Part shown: in pieces, positions 28,828-38,268 of the stretch | Layout of the letters: each line of letters opens with the position of its first letter | Numbering within the stretch: the stretch's first letter is position 1 | Source of the DNA: Wolbachia pipientis | GTDB taxonomy: Bacteria; Pseudomonadota; Alphaproteobacteria; Rickettsiales; Anaplasmataceae | Direction: 5' to 3' | Assembly (NCBI GenBank): GCA_023052945.1 | Contig: CP095495.1 | Location: 1,364,001 to 1,428,000, forward strand | Length of the DNA stretch: 64,000 bases | Notes under the pieces: generated by a model | Database searches by the model: none | Seen by the model: only the letters and a program-made list of their open reading frames with translations | Told to the model about the DNA's origin: nothing | Translations under genes and position numbers: made by a program

Positions 28828-31097
28828 GCCTCTTGGGAGTTATAGCTGTTCATAGAAGTTTGGATACTTTCTACAGCTTCAAAACATTTGGAGATCATGT
28901 AACGATCAATCGTACTTTGATAATCCTTACAAACCTCAGCTTTAATTCCATCTGCATTTGAATACATGGTAAAAAAGTGATAACTGTTCCAAATAGGTTT
29001 TATTACGTTTTTCAGAACATCTCGTATTGAGTTTCCCTCTTTATCAAGCAGCAAATTACCACCACAAACAATAGATCCAGAAAGCATAAGAAAACGCAGT
29101 GCATCAGAACCATACCTATCAAAAACCTCTATTGGATCTGCATAATTATTCAAACGTTTGGATAATTTTTGCCCTTTTACATCCAAAACAACACCGTGGC
29201 ATATGCAGTTCTTAAATGGTTCCCTATCAAACAAAGCAGTGGACAATACAAAGAGCGTATAGAACCACCCCCTGGTTTGCGCTATGTATTCAGTGATAAA
29301 ATCTGCAGACTCAAACCACTCCTTATTTTCAAACGGATAGTGAACTTGTGCAAATGGCATCGAGCCAGATTCAAACCAACAGTCAAATACATCAGGTACA
29401 CGACGCATGATTGATCTTCCTGCCGGGTCATCAGGATTTGGTCTTGTTAAAGTATCGATAAATGGTCTGTGCAAATCATCTACTTTAACATTAAAATCTC
29501 GCTCTAGTTCTTCTATCGAACCATATACATCTACTCTTGGATATCTTGTATCATCTGATTGCCACACAGGAATCGGAGTACCCCAGAATCGATTGCGTGA
29601 AATTGACCAGTCGTGTGCCCCTTCAAGCCATTTTCCAAATTGACCATCTCTAATGTGGTTTGGTATCCAATTAACTCTCTTATTTAGCTCTACCATCCTG
29701 TTTTTGAATTTTGTAACGGCAACGTACCAAGAAGGCATAGTACGGTAGATCAAAGGAGTGTCAGTTCTCCAGCAGTGTGGATAATTGTGAATATACTGCT
29801 CAGTTTTGAACCAATTTCCTTGTCCTTTCAGCTTCTTTATTACTATATCATTAGTATCAAAAACGTGAACTCCCGCTAAATCCGAAACTTCAGCAGTAAA
29901 TTTTCCACTGTTATCAATTGGACAAACAGCCGGGATATCGTGGCTTTGACAGAGATTAAAATCTTCCTCACCAAATCCAGGAGCAGTGTGCACAACACCA
30001 GTACCATCTTCTCCTGTAACATAATCAGCAACAAAAACACGGAATGCATTCTTTGTATCTTTAAAGTAATCAAACAGCGGCTTATAGGAAAGGCCTGCAA
30101 GATCATTCGCTTTAAGTTTTATATTGCAGTTTTCATATGGAATATTGTTTTGTTCAGAGTAGCTGATAAATTTTTCTAGGTAGCTTTCAGCGAAAATATA
30201 AATTTCACTGTTCACTGAACTTCTTTCATTAACTTCTGTCATCCCAGTGCTTCGACACTGGGATCCAGAAATAGATTCCAGCGTCACGCGCTGGAATGAC
30301 ACCAAAGAATGGACTGACACTGCACAATACTTGATGTCCTTTCCTATCGCCAATGCTAGATTGCTAGGAAGAGTCCAAGGAGTTGTAGTCCAAGCAAGTA
30401 ATTTACATACACTTTTAAACTGCTGTGGGTTTTCTAAAAGCTCAAATGCAACAGTTACAGCTTTGCTAGTCTTTTCTCTATACGCGTTATCTAGTCTTGT
30501 TTCAAAATTAGACAATGGAGTTTCGCACGCCCAGCTATAGGGAACAACGCGTACTGATTCATACACCAAGCCCTTATCATAAAGCTGCTTAAATGCCCAC
30601 ATGACCGATTCCATGAATGACTTATCCATGGTTTTATAGTCATTATGAAAATCTACCCACCTTGCTTGCCGATTTACATACTTCTCCCATTCTGATGAAA
30701 ATTTCATCACAGAAGTGCGGCAATGGTCATTGAATTTTTTAATGCCAAATTTCTCTATCTCAGTCCTGCCCGATATTCCAAGTTCTTTCTCTGCACCCAT
30801 CTCAGCTGGCAATCCGTGGCAATCCCAACCAAATCTACGTTCAACCCTTTTTTGAAGCATAGTTTGATATCTTGCAAATGCGTCTTTGATGAAACCAGTG
30901 AGTAAATGTCCATAATGCGGAAGGCCATTTGCAAATGGAGGGCCATCATAAAAGACAAAACAATTATCCTTAGAACGTTTCTCAACTGACCGCTCAAAAA
31001 CTTTATTTTCCTGCCAAAATTTTATGATTTCTTTTTCTAACGACAAAAAATCAGGACTACTTACTGTATCAGGATAATGCTTTGACTTCATGTTCAC
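28794..31097 (-). CDS. ileS: Isoleucyl-tRNA synthetase, N-terminal part
   Basis: 767 residues. It has the class I signatures: HYGH in PPFANGLPHYGHLL near residue 60, the editing domain (WTTTPWTLPSNLALAIG; GTGVVHTAPGFGEED), HDWSISRNRFWGTPIP, and KLSKR (GQKLSKRLNNY) in place of KMSKS. The form resembles the long, eukaryote-like type 2 IleS. The frame ends at ILMNFLKC because one T is missing from a short run; the anticodon-binding part follows in another frame. A palindromic element (30238-30300) is translated in frame, adding roughly 20 residues to the editing region. It is transcribed away from miaB, on the same strand. Confidence 0.9.
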   Translation of the reverse strand: MNMKSKHYPDTVSSPDFLSLEKEIIKFWQENKVFERSVEKRSKDNCFVFYDGPPFANGLPHYGHLLTGFIKDAFARYQTMLQKRVERRFGWDCHGLPAEMGAEKELGISGRTEIEKFGIKKFNDHCRTSVMKFSSEWEKYVNRQARWVDFHNDYKTMDKSFMESVMWAFKQLYDKGLVYESVRVVPYSWACETPLSNFETRLDNAYREKTSKAVTVAFELLENPQQFKSVCKLLAWTTTPWTLPSNLALAIGKDIKYCAVSVHSLVSFQRVTLESISGSQCRSTGMTEVNERSSVNSEIYIFAESYLEKFISYSEQNNIPYENCNIKLKANDLAGLSYKPLFDYFKDTKNAFRVFVADYVTGEDGTGVVHTAPGFGEEDFNLCQSHDIPAVCPIDNSGKFTAEVSDLAGVHVFDTNDIVIKKLKGQGNWFKTEQYIHNYPHCWRTDTPLIYRTMPSWYVAVTKFKNRMVELNKRVNWIPNHIRDGQFGKWLEGAHDWSISRNRFWGTPIPVWQSDDTRYPRVDVYGSIEELERDFNVKVDDLHRPFIDTLTRPNPDDPAGRSIMRRVPDVFDCWFESGSMPFAQVHYPFENKEWFESADFITEYIAQTRGWFYTLFVLSTALFDREPFKNCICHGVVLDVKGQKLSKRLNNYADPIEVFDRYGSDALRFLMLSGSIVCGGNLLLDKEGNSIRDVLKNVIKPIWNSYHFFTMYSNADGIKAEVCKDYQSTIDRYMISKCFEAVESIQTSMNSYNSQEACKILMNFLKC
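30238..30300. repeat. Palindromic element inside ileS (5' part)
   Basis: It carries the two hairpins ATCCCAGTGC...CACTGGGAT (30241-30264) and ATTCCAGCG...CGCTGGAAT (30275-30297), bounded by GTC and GAC. It is translated in frame within the editing region as roughly SFQRVTLES followed by SQCRSTGMTEV. The same peptide VSFQRVTLES appears in the E2 subunit gene at 39216, showing insertion in the same phase. Confidence 0.9.
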
Positions 31098-31141
31098 TAT
31101 GTAAAACTAAAGAATATAGGGCTTTCTGAAAAATTACAAAT

Positions 31142-32470
31142 TCAAAAATATTTCCGTAGCCCACACCCCAACAAACTATTTTGCCGAGCTTCCAGTACCT
31201 TTACATTCACTATTTTGTCCCTGTATTTACCTTCAGGATCATCAATGCACACTGATTGCATATATGGGCTTTTACCAATAATTTGGTTTTGGTGTTTGCC
31301 TTTTTTATCACTGAACAAAGCAGGAACAGTTTTGCCCACCATACTCTGGTTAAACTCAAGTTGTTGCTTACTAATTAGTTTCTGTAAACGAAGAAGACGT
31401 TCTGTTTTAACATCTTCTGGTATTTGATCTTTTCTTTCCGCTCCTGGCGTTCCTGGTCTTGGGCTATATTTAAAGCTATAAGCCTGAGCATATCTAACTT
31501 TTTCTACTAATTTTATAGTTTCTTCAAAATCTTTTTCGGTTTCTCCAGGAAAACCAACAATAAAATCAGAAGAAAATTCGATTTCAGGTTTCAATTTGCG
31601 AAATCTGTCTATTATTTCCAAATACTCCTCTGCAGTGTGCTTTCTGTTCATCGCGTGCAATATTTTATTCGAACCTGACTGCACAGGCAGGTGAATAAAT
31701 GGCATGAGTTTTGGCTCTTCCGCATGTGCCAAGTAGAGAGATTCGTGCATATCTCTTGGGTGGGAAGTTGTATAGCGGATTCTTTCTAGCTTTTCAATTT
31801 TAGCAATATGACTAATTAATTTTCCTAAATCCCACACTTCCCCTTCGCATTCCCCATGGTAAGCATTGACGTTCTGACCAAGCAAATTGATTTCCTTTGC
31901 TCCATTTGCAACTAATTTCAATGCTTCACGGAATATTTCATTTACTAGTCGTGAATACTCAGCTCCACGAGTGTAGGGTACTACACAAAACGTACAAAAT
32001 TTATCACAACCCTCTTGTATGGCAAGAAACGCAGAAGACCCCTGGCTATTGCCATAGCATTTATCTGGCAATTTATCAAACTTTGCAACTTCAGGAAAAT
32101 CAGTGTTTATTACATGACCTTTACTTCTGCTTGCTTTGACTATCAGCTCCGGTAAAGTAGCGATACTCTGCGGACCAACAACAATATCCACAAATGGAGC
32201 CCTTCTGAACACTTCTTCTCCCTCTGCTTGCGCTACACACCCAGCCACCACTATAGTCATTTCTTTTCGTAACGAATGAATCTTCCCGAGCTCAGAATAA
32301 AGCTTTTCTGCTGCCTTCTCTCTAATGTGACAAGTATTCAGTATCACTAAATCGGCTTTCCCTGCATCACTAACAACGTTGAACCCCAAAGGTTTAATTA
32401 CATTTTCCATTAAAACGGAGTCATAAACGTTCATCTGACAGCCGTAAGTTTTAATATATAGGCCTTTCAT
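31142..32470 (-). CDS. miaB: tRNA methylthiotransferase MiaB
   Basis: 442 residues, full length. The N-terminal UPF0004 domain has [10 protein letters not shown] with the first cluster cysteine and later cluster cysteines in NTCHIRE and VVAGCVAQ. The radical SAM motif CDKFCTFC (C-x3-C-x2-C) lies near residue 155. Further radical-SAM features are [17 protein letters not shown] and [15 protein letters not shown]-terminal TRAM domain covers about the last 70 residues. It adds the methylthio group to i6A37 of tRNAs. It lies 44 bases upstream of ileS on the same strand and may share its transcript. Confidence 0.97.
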   Translation of the reverse strand: MKGLYIKTYGCQMNVYDSVLMENVIKPLGFNVVSDAGKADLVILNTCHIREKAAEKLYSELGKIHSLRKEMTIVVAGCVAQAEGEEVFRRAPFVDIVVGPQSIATLPELIVKASRSKGHVINTDFPEVAKFDKLPDKCYGNSQGSSAFLAIQEGCDKFCTFCVVPYTRGAEYSRLVNEIFREALKLVANGAKEINLLGQNVNAYHGECEGEVWDLGKLISHIAKIEKLERIRYTTSHPRDMHESLYLAHAEEPKLMPFIHLPVQSGSNKILHAMNRKHTAEEYLEIIDRFRKLKPEIEFSSDFIVGFPGETEKDFEETIKLVEKVRYAQAYSFKYSPRPGTPGAERKDQIPEDVKTERLLRLQKLISKQQLEFNQSMVGKTVPALFSDKKGKHQNQIIGKSPYMQSVCIDDPEGKYRDKIVNVKVLEARQNSLLGCGLRKYF

Positions 32471-32585
32471 ATTTGGTATGTCTTTTTCAAAACTTTTTCA
32501 CCCTACACGTAAATGTCTAACAGACCAGCGCGTGACGCTAGTGAACTTGCTAGCACAATAGATTTTGACAAAATTATACGAAAAA

Positions 32586-32616
32586 CTGGATCCCAGTGTC
32601 AAGCACTGGGATCCAG
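32586..32616. repeat. Palindromic element, perfect hairpin
   Basis: CTGGATCCCAGTG pairs with CACTGGGATCCAG across a TCAAG loop: a 13-bp stem, intergenic between miaB and hemJ. It could also act as a transcription terminator or mRNA-stabilising hairpin; that is inference. Confidence 0.85.
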
Positions 32617-32753
32617 GAAAAAGAATGGTGTTATCCGAGTAGCTTGACACTGGCATCCAGGAAACTTAATTGCAAGTAATGCATTGAGTTTGGTGAGTAT
32701 GGGTTTTGCGTTATAGAATGAAGCACTTTTGGTGAATTTGTAAAGAAAGCTGG

Positions 32754-32776
32754 ATCCCAGTGTCAAGCACTGGGAT
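32754..32776. repeat. Palindromic element, intergenic
   Basis: ATCCCAGTG TCAAG CACTGGGAT, a 9-bp stem followed by GACA as in other copies. It lies about 100 bases downstream of hemJ. Confidence 0.85.
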
Positions 32777-32873
32777 GACAAGAAAGGGAGCACTGGAATT
32801 TTTATTTCAGTATTGTACATTAGCCATGCATCTGAACAGATACGAGCTTTCTGCTTTTTTTGGGTAAGGTCAG

Positions 32874-33308
32874 TCAAAAAGGTTTTACAACAACCATAAT
32901 AACTATAACTATCATCAATACTGTAACTGCTTCATTTAAAACGCAAAAATAAATATGTGACTTCTTATTCGAACCCATTGCAAAATTTTTCCTATATTTT
33001 GCAAGTAGCATATGAATAATTAACATCAAAAGTATTGCAAATGCTTTTACATGAAACCATCCTTCACGATATGCTTCCCTAATAACCATTAGTGTAATTC
33101 CAAGACCAAGTGAGAAAAGCATTGCAGGGTTTATGATATATCTAAGTAGCCTCTTTTCCATTGTTTGAAGCAAGCTATCATTTTCCGATCCCGGTTTTAC
33201 AGTTGCATGGTAGACATAAAGCCTGGGTAAATAAAGCATACCTGCCATCCACATGATAACAGAGATAACGTGAAAAGCCTCAAGCCAGTGGTAATAGTTC
33301 ATTAGCAA
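32874..33308 (-). CDS. hemJ: Protoporphyrinogen oxidase HemJ
   Basis: 144 residues with four membrane helices, the size and pattern of the HemJ (UPF0093) family. The N terminus YYHWLEAFHVISVIMWMAGM carries conserved histidines near residues 7 and 13; ENDSLLQTMEKRLLRYI and a positively charged loop follow; the last helix is TVLMIVIVIMVVV. It oxidises protoporphyrinogen IX in haem synthesis at the inner membrane, and many alphaproteobacteria rely on it instead of HemG/HemY. It is divergently transcribed from pdhA, only 49 bases apart. Confidence 0.92.
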   Translation of the reverse strand: MLMNYYHWLEAFHVISVIMWMAGMLYLPRLYVYHATVKPGSENDSLLQTMEKRLLRYIINPAMLFSLGLGITLMVIREAYREGWFHVKAFAILLMLIIHMLLAKYRKNFAMGSNKKSHIYFCVLNEAVTVLMIVIVIMVVVKPF

Positions 33309-33357
33309 AAATTTAAAATTCCTGGTATTGTGTTAGTTTAATGAAAAAGAAATCGAT

Positions 33358-34338
33358 ATGAAAGCAGAAAATTTCACTAAAGAACAGATAATTGGATTCT
33401 ACAGGAAAATGCTACTCATACGCAGATTTGAGGAAAAAGCAGGCCAATTATATGGAATGGGATTAATAGGCGGGTTCTGTCACCTATCAATAGGACAAGA
33501 AGCAGTTGCAGTTGGAACTCAAGCTGCATCAAAATTAGGTGACGCTTTTATCACAAGTTATAGAGACCATGGCTTAATGCTCGCATGTGATTCTGATCCA
33601 AATGTTGTAATGGCAGAGCTTACCGGCAAAGAAACAGGATGCTCGAAAGGTAAAGGTGGTTCGATGCACGTATTCGACGTTGAAAAAAAATTCTTCGGCG
33701 GGCATGGAATAGTGGGAGCACAAGTTCCAATTGGCACAGGAATAGCATTTGCTAATAAATATAAGAAAAAAGATAATGTGGTATTTACATATTTTGGCGA
33801 CGGTGCTGCAAATCAAGGACAAGTATACGAATCGTTCAATATGGCATCTTTGTGGGAGTTGCCTGTGGTTTACATCATAGAAAATAATGAATACGCAATG
33901 GGAACCTCCGTGCAAAGATCAACTTTAGTAACAGAGTTATATAAAAGAGGAGAAAGTTTTGGTATTCCTGGAAAACAAGTTGATGGAATGGATTTTTTCT
34001 CTGTTTATGCGGCTACAAGCGAAGCAGCGGAACACATACGCAGCGGAAAAGGGCCTATCCTGCTTGAAATGAAGACATATCGATATCGCGGCCATTCGAT
34101 GTCAGATCCTGCTACTTATCGCTCAAAAGAAGAAGTTGAAGATATGAAGCAAAATCATGACCCTATAGGCACTTTAAAGAAATACATGATAGATAATAAA
34201 ATTGCTTCAGAAGAAGAATGTAAAGTAATTGATAAGGAAGTACGTGATTTAGTAAAAAAGTCGGAAGATTTTGCTAAAAATAGTAAAGAGCCAGGCATCG
34301 ATGAGCTATATACTGATGTTTATAAATTTGTTAGCTAA
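33358..34338 (+). CDS. pdhA: Pyruvate dehydrogenase E1 alpha subunit
   Basis: 326 residues, full length. It shows the thiamine diphosphate motif GDGAANQGQVYESFNMA followed by IIENNEYAMGTS (about 141-178), the substrate loop FITSYRDHG, and the conserved YRYRGHSMSDPATYR near 241-255. With E1 beta (not in the window) it decarboxylates pyruvate and passes the acetyl group to E2. The pdhC gene lies about 4.5 kb downstream on the same strand, now separated by IS elements. There is a fragment of palindromic element after the stop, cut by the IS3 end. Confidence 0.96.
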   Translation: MKAENFTKEQIIGFYRKMLLIRRFEEKAGQLYGMGLIGGFCHLSIGQEAVAVGTQAASKLGDAFITSYRDHGLMLACDSDPNVVMAELTGKETGCSKGKGGSMHVFDVEKKFFGGHGIVGAQVPIGTGIAFANKYKKKDNVVFTYFGDGAANQGQVYESFNMASLWELPVVYIIENNEYAMGTSVQRSTLVTELYKRGESFGIPGKQVDGMDFFSVYAATSEAAEHIRSGKGPILLEMKTYRYRGHSMSDPATYRSKEEVEDMKQNHDPIGTLKKYMIDNKIASEEECKVIDKEVRDLVKKSEDFAKNSKEPGIDELYTDVYKFVS

Positions 34339-34475
34339 TTTTTTTATCCAGAACTGTATGAATTGTATAGTAAACGATGTCATTCAATTCTCCCGTCATC
34401 TAAGTAGTCTTCTTTTTTTGTCATCCCAGTGCTTGACCTTACCCAGGAAAAGTGGAGAGAAAGTTGGGAATGTTT

Positions 34476-35375
34476 TTACAAAGAGAATGATGAATCAAAA
34501 AGCTCAGGGATGCAATAGTTAATAGTAGAATGTCTGCGTTGTTTGTTATAAAAAATTTCTATATATTCAAATATAGCAGTTTTAATAGACTGTTTGGAGT
34601 ACTTAGCAGTATTTATTAATAACTCTCTTTTCAGAGAACTAAAGAAACTTTCTACAACGGAATTGTCGTAACAATAGCCTTTGTGACTCATGCTAGGAAC
34701 TATGTTCTTTATAGCTAGTAGATTTTGGTAATTTTTTGAAGTATATTGTGAACCTTGATCGCTATGTAATAGTAGATTCTTGGGATGGTTACGCTTGTAA
34801 ATGGCCATTAACAAAGAGTCAATAACCAACTGTTTATTTATTGAGCTACTCATCGACCAGCCAACTACCATACGTGAATATAGATCGATTACTACTGCCA
34901 AATATAGCCATCCTTTCTTGGTTCTTATATAAGTAATATCAGTCACCCACACTTTATTTGGTTGATCGGTAATAAAATTTTGATCTAATATATTGGGAAC
35001 TATGACTCTATTGTCAGTTTGCCGTTTCTTGGTTTTAAATTTTCTTTTAAGTATAGCCTTAATGCCATTTTCTTTCATAACATTTTGCACTGTTTTGATG
35101 TTGTAATTTTTACCTAAAGCTTTCAATTCAGCATGAATTTTAGGGGCACCATATCTGCATTTAGAAACTTGATGTATTTTTTGAATATCTGCTAATAGAT
35201 CTTTTTTTGCCAATTCCCTATTGCTTATTTTTTTAGCAAGCCATTTGTAATAACCACTAGCAGATACACCAGAAATTCTACATAATTCTTGTACTTTATA
35301 GCAATTGCTATGCTCTTTTATAAAAAGATATTTTACTCTTTTTGACTGGCAAAATATCCCAGGGCTTTTTTTTAA
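34476..35375 (-). CDS. IS3 transposase OrfB (DDE integrase)
   Basis: The rve catalytic core is clear: WVTDITYIRTKKGWLYLAVV (first D), LLHSDQGSQYTSKNYQ (second D) and CYDNSVVESFFSSLKRE (E), preceded by the HTH_21 region (HQVSKCRYGAPKIHAEL). The frame extends upstream of the first internal start to 35375, where a -1 shift from OrfA would read ERDI-LKKSPGIFCQSK, the usual OrfAB join. Translation is therefore expected by programmed frameshifting. Intact. Confidence 0.9.
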   Translation of the reverse strand, partial: LKKSPGIFCQSKRVKYLFIKEHSNCYKVQELCRISGVSASGYYKWLAKKISNRELAKKDLLADIQKIHQVSKCRYGAPKIHAELKALGKNYNIKTVQNVMKENGIKAILKRKFKTKKRQTDNRVIVPNILDQNFITDQPNKVWVTDITYIRTKKGWLYLAVVIDLYSRMVVGWSMSSSINKQLVIDSLLMAIYKRNHPKNLLLHSDQGSQYTSKNYQNLLAIKNIVPSMSHKGYCYDNSVVESFFSSLKRELLINTAKYSKQSIKTAIFEYIEIFYNKQRRHSTINYCIPELFDSSFSL

Positions 35376-35632
35376 ATGTCTCTTTCCCTTGTTACTCTTG
35401 CTAACTCTCTCTTTAAGTCAAATCTCTCTTTATCATAAGGCGCTACGTTACCCCTGCCCGGAAATGCATTTACTGCTGACTTTTTCTCGTTATACTTCTT
35501 TATCCACTTACCTAATATACCGGGATTTATACCTAGATCCCTTGCTATTTGTGAAATTGTTTCTCCCCTTTCTCTGAAAAGTTTTACAGCTTCTTCTTTG
35601 AACTCTGCTGTATACTCTCTTCCATTTGTCAT
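35372..35632 (-). CDS. IS3 transposase OrfA (HTH)
   Basis: 86 residues of the HTH_Tnp_1 type: YTAEFKEEAVKLFRERGET, ISQIARDLGINPGILGKWIK, then a leucine-zipper-like tail FDLKRELARVTRERDI. It binds the IS ends and, fused to OrfB by a -1 shift, forms the transposase. The stop TAA lies at the start of an 8-base homopolymer run next to the shift point. Confidence 0.9.
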   Translation of the reverse strand: MTNGREYTAEFKEEAVKLFRERGETISQIARDLGINPGILGKWIKKYNEKKSAVNAFPGRGNVAPYDKERFDLKRELARVTRERDI

Positions 35633-35708
35633 ATTGCACCTCTTTATGAAAACATTTTTTACTATAAAAACGTCTCAACTTTCTCTCCACTTTTCCTGGG
35701 TAAGGTCA

Positions 35709-36034
35709 CGAAGAGAGTAACCGAAGAAATGGGAGGAATGGAAAGACTTTGCGGACAAGTGCTGGTTCATTTGAGCTCAAGAGATAGGGAGGAAAGCTTT
35801 GAACCACAAATAGTCAAAAAAAGGCAAACAACAGAGCTTGCAACGAAGATTTTGAGCACATTTGCCAGTGGTATGAGCTATAGAGATATAGCGTTACATG
35901 TTGAGGAAATTTATGATCACAAAATATCGGTAGCAGAGATATCAAGTATCACTGACAAATTGCTACCAGTAATCAATGAATGGCGTAGTCGCCCGCTGCA
36001 GTCCATGTATCCAATAGTGTTTATGGTTTTTTAA
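35709..36034 (+). pseudogene. IS256/mutator-family transposase fragment
   Basis: About 100 codons match the N-terminal/central part of mutator-type transposases: EESFEPQIVKKRQT, ATKILSTFASGMSYRDIALH, VEEIYDHKISVAEIS, ITDKLLPVINEWRSRPLQSMYPIVF. The DDE part is missing: the frame ends at 36034 just after the strand where the catalytic Asp would come. The 5' side is cut by the IS3 end. The stretch to about 37683 (GACACAGTTTATTTAACAC, split by IS4) might be its old end. Confidence 0.85.
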
Positions 36035-36221
36035 AGTCAAAGAGTTGTGTAAGTAAATGTATGTATAATATATTAGGTATAGTATATTGTGCTATAAAAA
36101 AGGTAGAGCAAAAATGGACTATCCTAATTGGGCTTTAACTATGTCTCAATTTGATATCTTCTTTCCCGGCAGATTGAAAATTGAGTTGAACTAAAAATGC
36201 GGTTTGACACAGTTTATTTAA

Positions 36222-37664
36222 CCATACGCGTCAAGTTAAGGAAAAGTGAGAGGAAAATTAGCAGAGAGAAGGAAAAATAGGGTATAAGTTCTCTTGGATA
36301 GCTTAATAGAGAGAACTTACAATGGACAGAATAGCGTGCTTGTCAAAAAAACTCAAAGAATTCTTCAATGAAAAGGCAGATGAAATATCAGATGAGGTAG
36401 GTTTTATAAAAAGGAAAAGAAAGCTTAGAGGATCGTCGTTTATAAAAGCAATAGTTTTTGGTAATATAGGAGTTGATAATTGCAGCATAGAAACGATGTG
36501 TCAGTTACTCAACGAAGACTCAATAAAAATAACAAAACAGGGTTTAGATTGGAGATTTGCTGAAGAAGCAGTAGAATTTATGAGAAGAATGTATAATGAA
36601 TCCTTATTAATATTTAGGAATAGCTTACAAATTGATTGTAAAATTTTAAAGCAATTCAAAAGCGTCAAATTATTGGACAGTAGCTACATTAGCTTGCCTA
36701 ATAATATGGAAAATATGTACAAAGGATACGGCACTAGCTATAGTGATTATGAAAGCAATGCTAAGTCTAGAATAAAATTACAGATACTTTTTGACTACTT
36801 AAACCAGACGCTGGATCAACTTAATCTTACGGAAGGAATAAGGTCAGATCAGGGCTATAGAAGCCATTTAAGCAATATATCAACTAATGATCTGTTAATA
36901 TCAGACCTGGGCTACTTCGTGCCAGCTTCTTTTAAACAAATTGATGAAGCTGGAGCTTATTTTGTTAGCCGTTATAAATCTGATACAAACACATATGACA
37001 TCGAAACAAATCAAAAAATAGAGTTATTGGAATGTTTAGAAGGTCAATCCTTTCTAGAAAGGGAAGTGCTATTAGGGAAAGAAGTAAAAATTAAAGCCAG
37101 AATTATATGTCAAAAATTAACTGAAGAACAGTCTATAATCAGAAGAAGAAGGGCTAATAAGTTAGCAAAGTCACATGGATACACATCTTCTCAAAAGAAT
37201 CAAAAATTGCTGGATTGGTCGATATTCATAACTAATGTTCCAGAAAGTAAAATTAGCGCTGAGCAGGTCTTAACAATTTACAGAGTAAGGTGGCAGATTG
37301 AATTATTATTTAAATTGTATAAGAGTCACATCAGGCTTGATGAACTTAAAGGAAAGTCATACAGAGTATTATGTGGGCTATATGCTAAATTGTGTGCAAT
37401 TCTTATATTTCATGGAATATTTGGCTGTACAAAGCTGAAAGAGAATACAGAGCTGAATTTAACAAAGGCCTTCATTGAACTAAAAAGAAGGATTAGGGAG
37501 TTGTTTTTAGCGTTAAATAGTAAAATTAATAACCTGAGAATTTTTCTGAAAAAACTTACCACAGACTGGTCACAATTTTCTATAAAGGACAGGTATAGGA
37601 AGACCAGGTTATCTACTTTAACTTCCCTAAACTTGCTTACAACTTCTTAACTTGACGCGTATGG
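36222..37664 (+). mobile_element. IS4-family insertion sequence with target duplication
   Basis: Bounded by perfect 19-bp inverted repeats CCATACGCGTCAAGTTAAG (36222-36240 and 37646-37664) and a 9-bp direct duplication TTTATTTAA on both sides (36213-36221, 37665-37673). One intact transposase gene fills it. The precise ends and clean duplication suggest a recent insertion. Confidence 0.93.
36322..37650 (+). CDS. IS4-family transposase
   Basis: 442 residues, DDE type. It has the first catalytic strand in FKSVKLLDSSYISLPNN, the second near LLISDLGYFVPASFKQI, and the IS4 signature Y-x2-R-x3-E-x6-K in YRVRWQIELLFKLYKSH near residue 325. It ends 14 bases before the inverted repeat boundary. Intact. 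Confidence 0.93.
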   Translation: MDRIACLSKKLKEFFNEKADEISDEVGFIKRKRKLRGSSFIKAIVFGNIGVDNCSIETMCQLLNEDSIKITKQGLDWRFAEEAVEFMRRMYNESLLIFRNSLQIDCKILKQFKSVKLLDSSYISLPNNMENMYKGYGTSYSDYESNAKSRIKLQILFDYLNQTLDQLNLTEGIRSDQGYRSHLSNISTNDLLISDLGYFVPASFKQIDEAGAYFVSRYKSDTNTYDIETNQKIELLECLEGQSFLEREVLLGKEVKIKARIICQKLTEEQSIIRRRRANKLAKSHGYTSSQKNQKLLDWSIFITNVPESKISAEQVLTIYRVRWQIELLFKLYKSHIRLDELKGKSYRVLCGLYAKLCAILIFHGIFGCTKLKENTELNLTKAFIELKRRIRELFLALNSKINNLRIFLKKLTTDWSQFSIKDRYRKTRLSTLTSLNLLTTS

Positions 37665-37764
37665 TTTATTTAACACTCCCTTGTTTTAATAATTAATTAA
37701 AACAAAGCATGTAGTAAATGGTGTATCTTAACAAAAAGGTATAACGAATGTAGGAGGGTACTTT

Positions 37765-38268
37765 ATGTCTCTAAAGAATAAAATTTCTGAACTAATAGAA
37801 CAACAATTTAGCATTAAATACCATGACAATTATTTGGCTTACACTATACACAAGTGGGCTGCAAATGAAATATCTAATTCTATTGCTTTTTGCATAATTG
37901 GTTGTGGAAATTGCAAGATTGGATATCAAGATGTTGCAAATTCATTCAACATAACAAAAGAAGAAATTGATCAAGGTAATATTGCAAGCATAGAAAGTAA
38001 AATAAAAAGTGAAGCTGAAAAATCAGGTAGTGAGTTTCTTAAGTTGATTTCTAGAATGGATCAATCGCTAAGAGAACAAAGTGAAAAGTCTATTGTACAA
38101 ATTTTAGATTCATCTGCTGAGAAGATGTTACAGAGTTTTTGTGACAGCACTATATGGCAAAATAATTCTCCAGAACCTCAAGAAGTTAGTGCAACTCCTG
38201 CTTCATCTGAAGAGTCTGCTACAGAAGGTCCGGAAACTAGTGTTAATCCAGATCCTTTATCAACCTAA
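37765..38268 (+). CDS. Hypothetical Wolbachia protein
   Basis: 167 residues, family not recognised. An AGGAGGG site lies 10 bases before the ATG. The N-terminal ~120 residues are helical and include a small Cys/Gly patch (CIIGCGNCKIGYQDV); the last ~35 are Ser/Glu/Pro-rich and disordered. No signal peptide or membrane segment. Its stop overlaps the stop of the SH3-domain gene, so the two are convergent. Confidence 0.7.
   Translation: MSLKNKISELIEQQFSIKYHDNYLAYTIHKWAANEISNSIAFCIIGCGNCKIGYQDVANSFNITKEEIDQGNIASIESKIKSEAEKSGSEFLKLISRMDQSLREQSEKSIVQILDSSAEKMLQSFCDSTIWQNNSPEPQEVSATPASSEESATEGPETSVNPDPLST

Larger units (their letters stand above)
32471..32873. other. Gene-free spacer built largely of palindromic elements
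   Basis: 403 bases between hemJ and miaB. It holds a decayed element (about 32524-32545), a perfect one (32586-32616), a one-armed copy (about 32640-32662) and another near-perfect one (32754-32776). A 92-codon frame across it is a by-product of these repeats. No promoter or RNA gene was identified. Confidence 0.65.
34434..35708 (-). mobile_element. IS3-family insertion sequence (complete)
   Basis: 1275 bases bounded by perfect 33-bp inverted repeats (34434-34466 and 35676-35708) starting TGACCTTACCCAGG. It contains orfA and orfB on the minus strand, in the typical IS3 overlap. No direct target duplication is seen: the left flank is a cut palindromic element, the right flank an IS256 transposase fragment, which suggests rearrangement at or after insertion. 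Confidence 0.92.

Noticed and set aside
32599..32877. 92-codon minus-strand frame downstream of hemJ
   Set aside because: It consists largely of palindromic-element sequence (SSQCLTLGS and similar peptides), overlaps the hemJ stop and has no ribosome site or recognisable domain. Treated as a by-product of the repeats.
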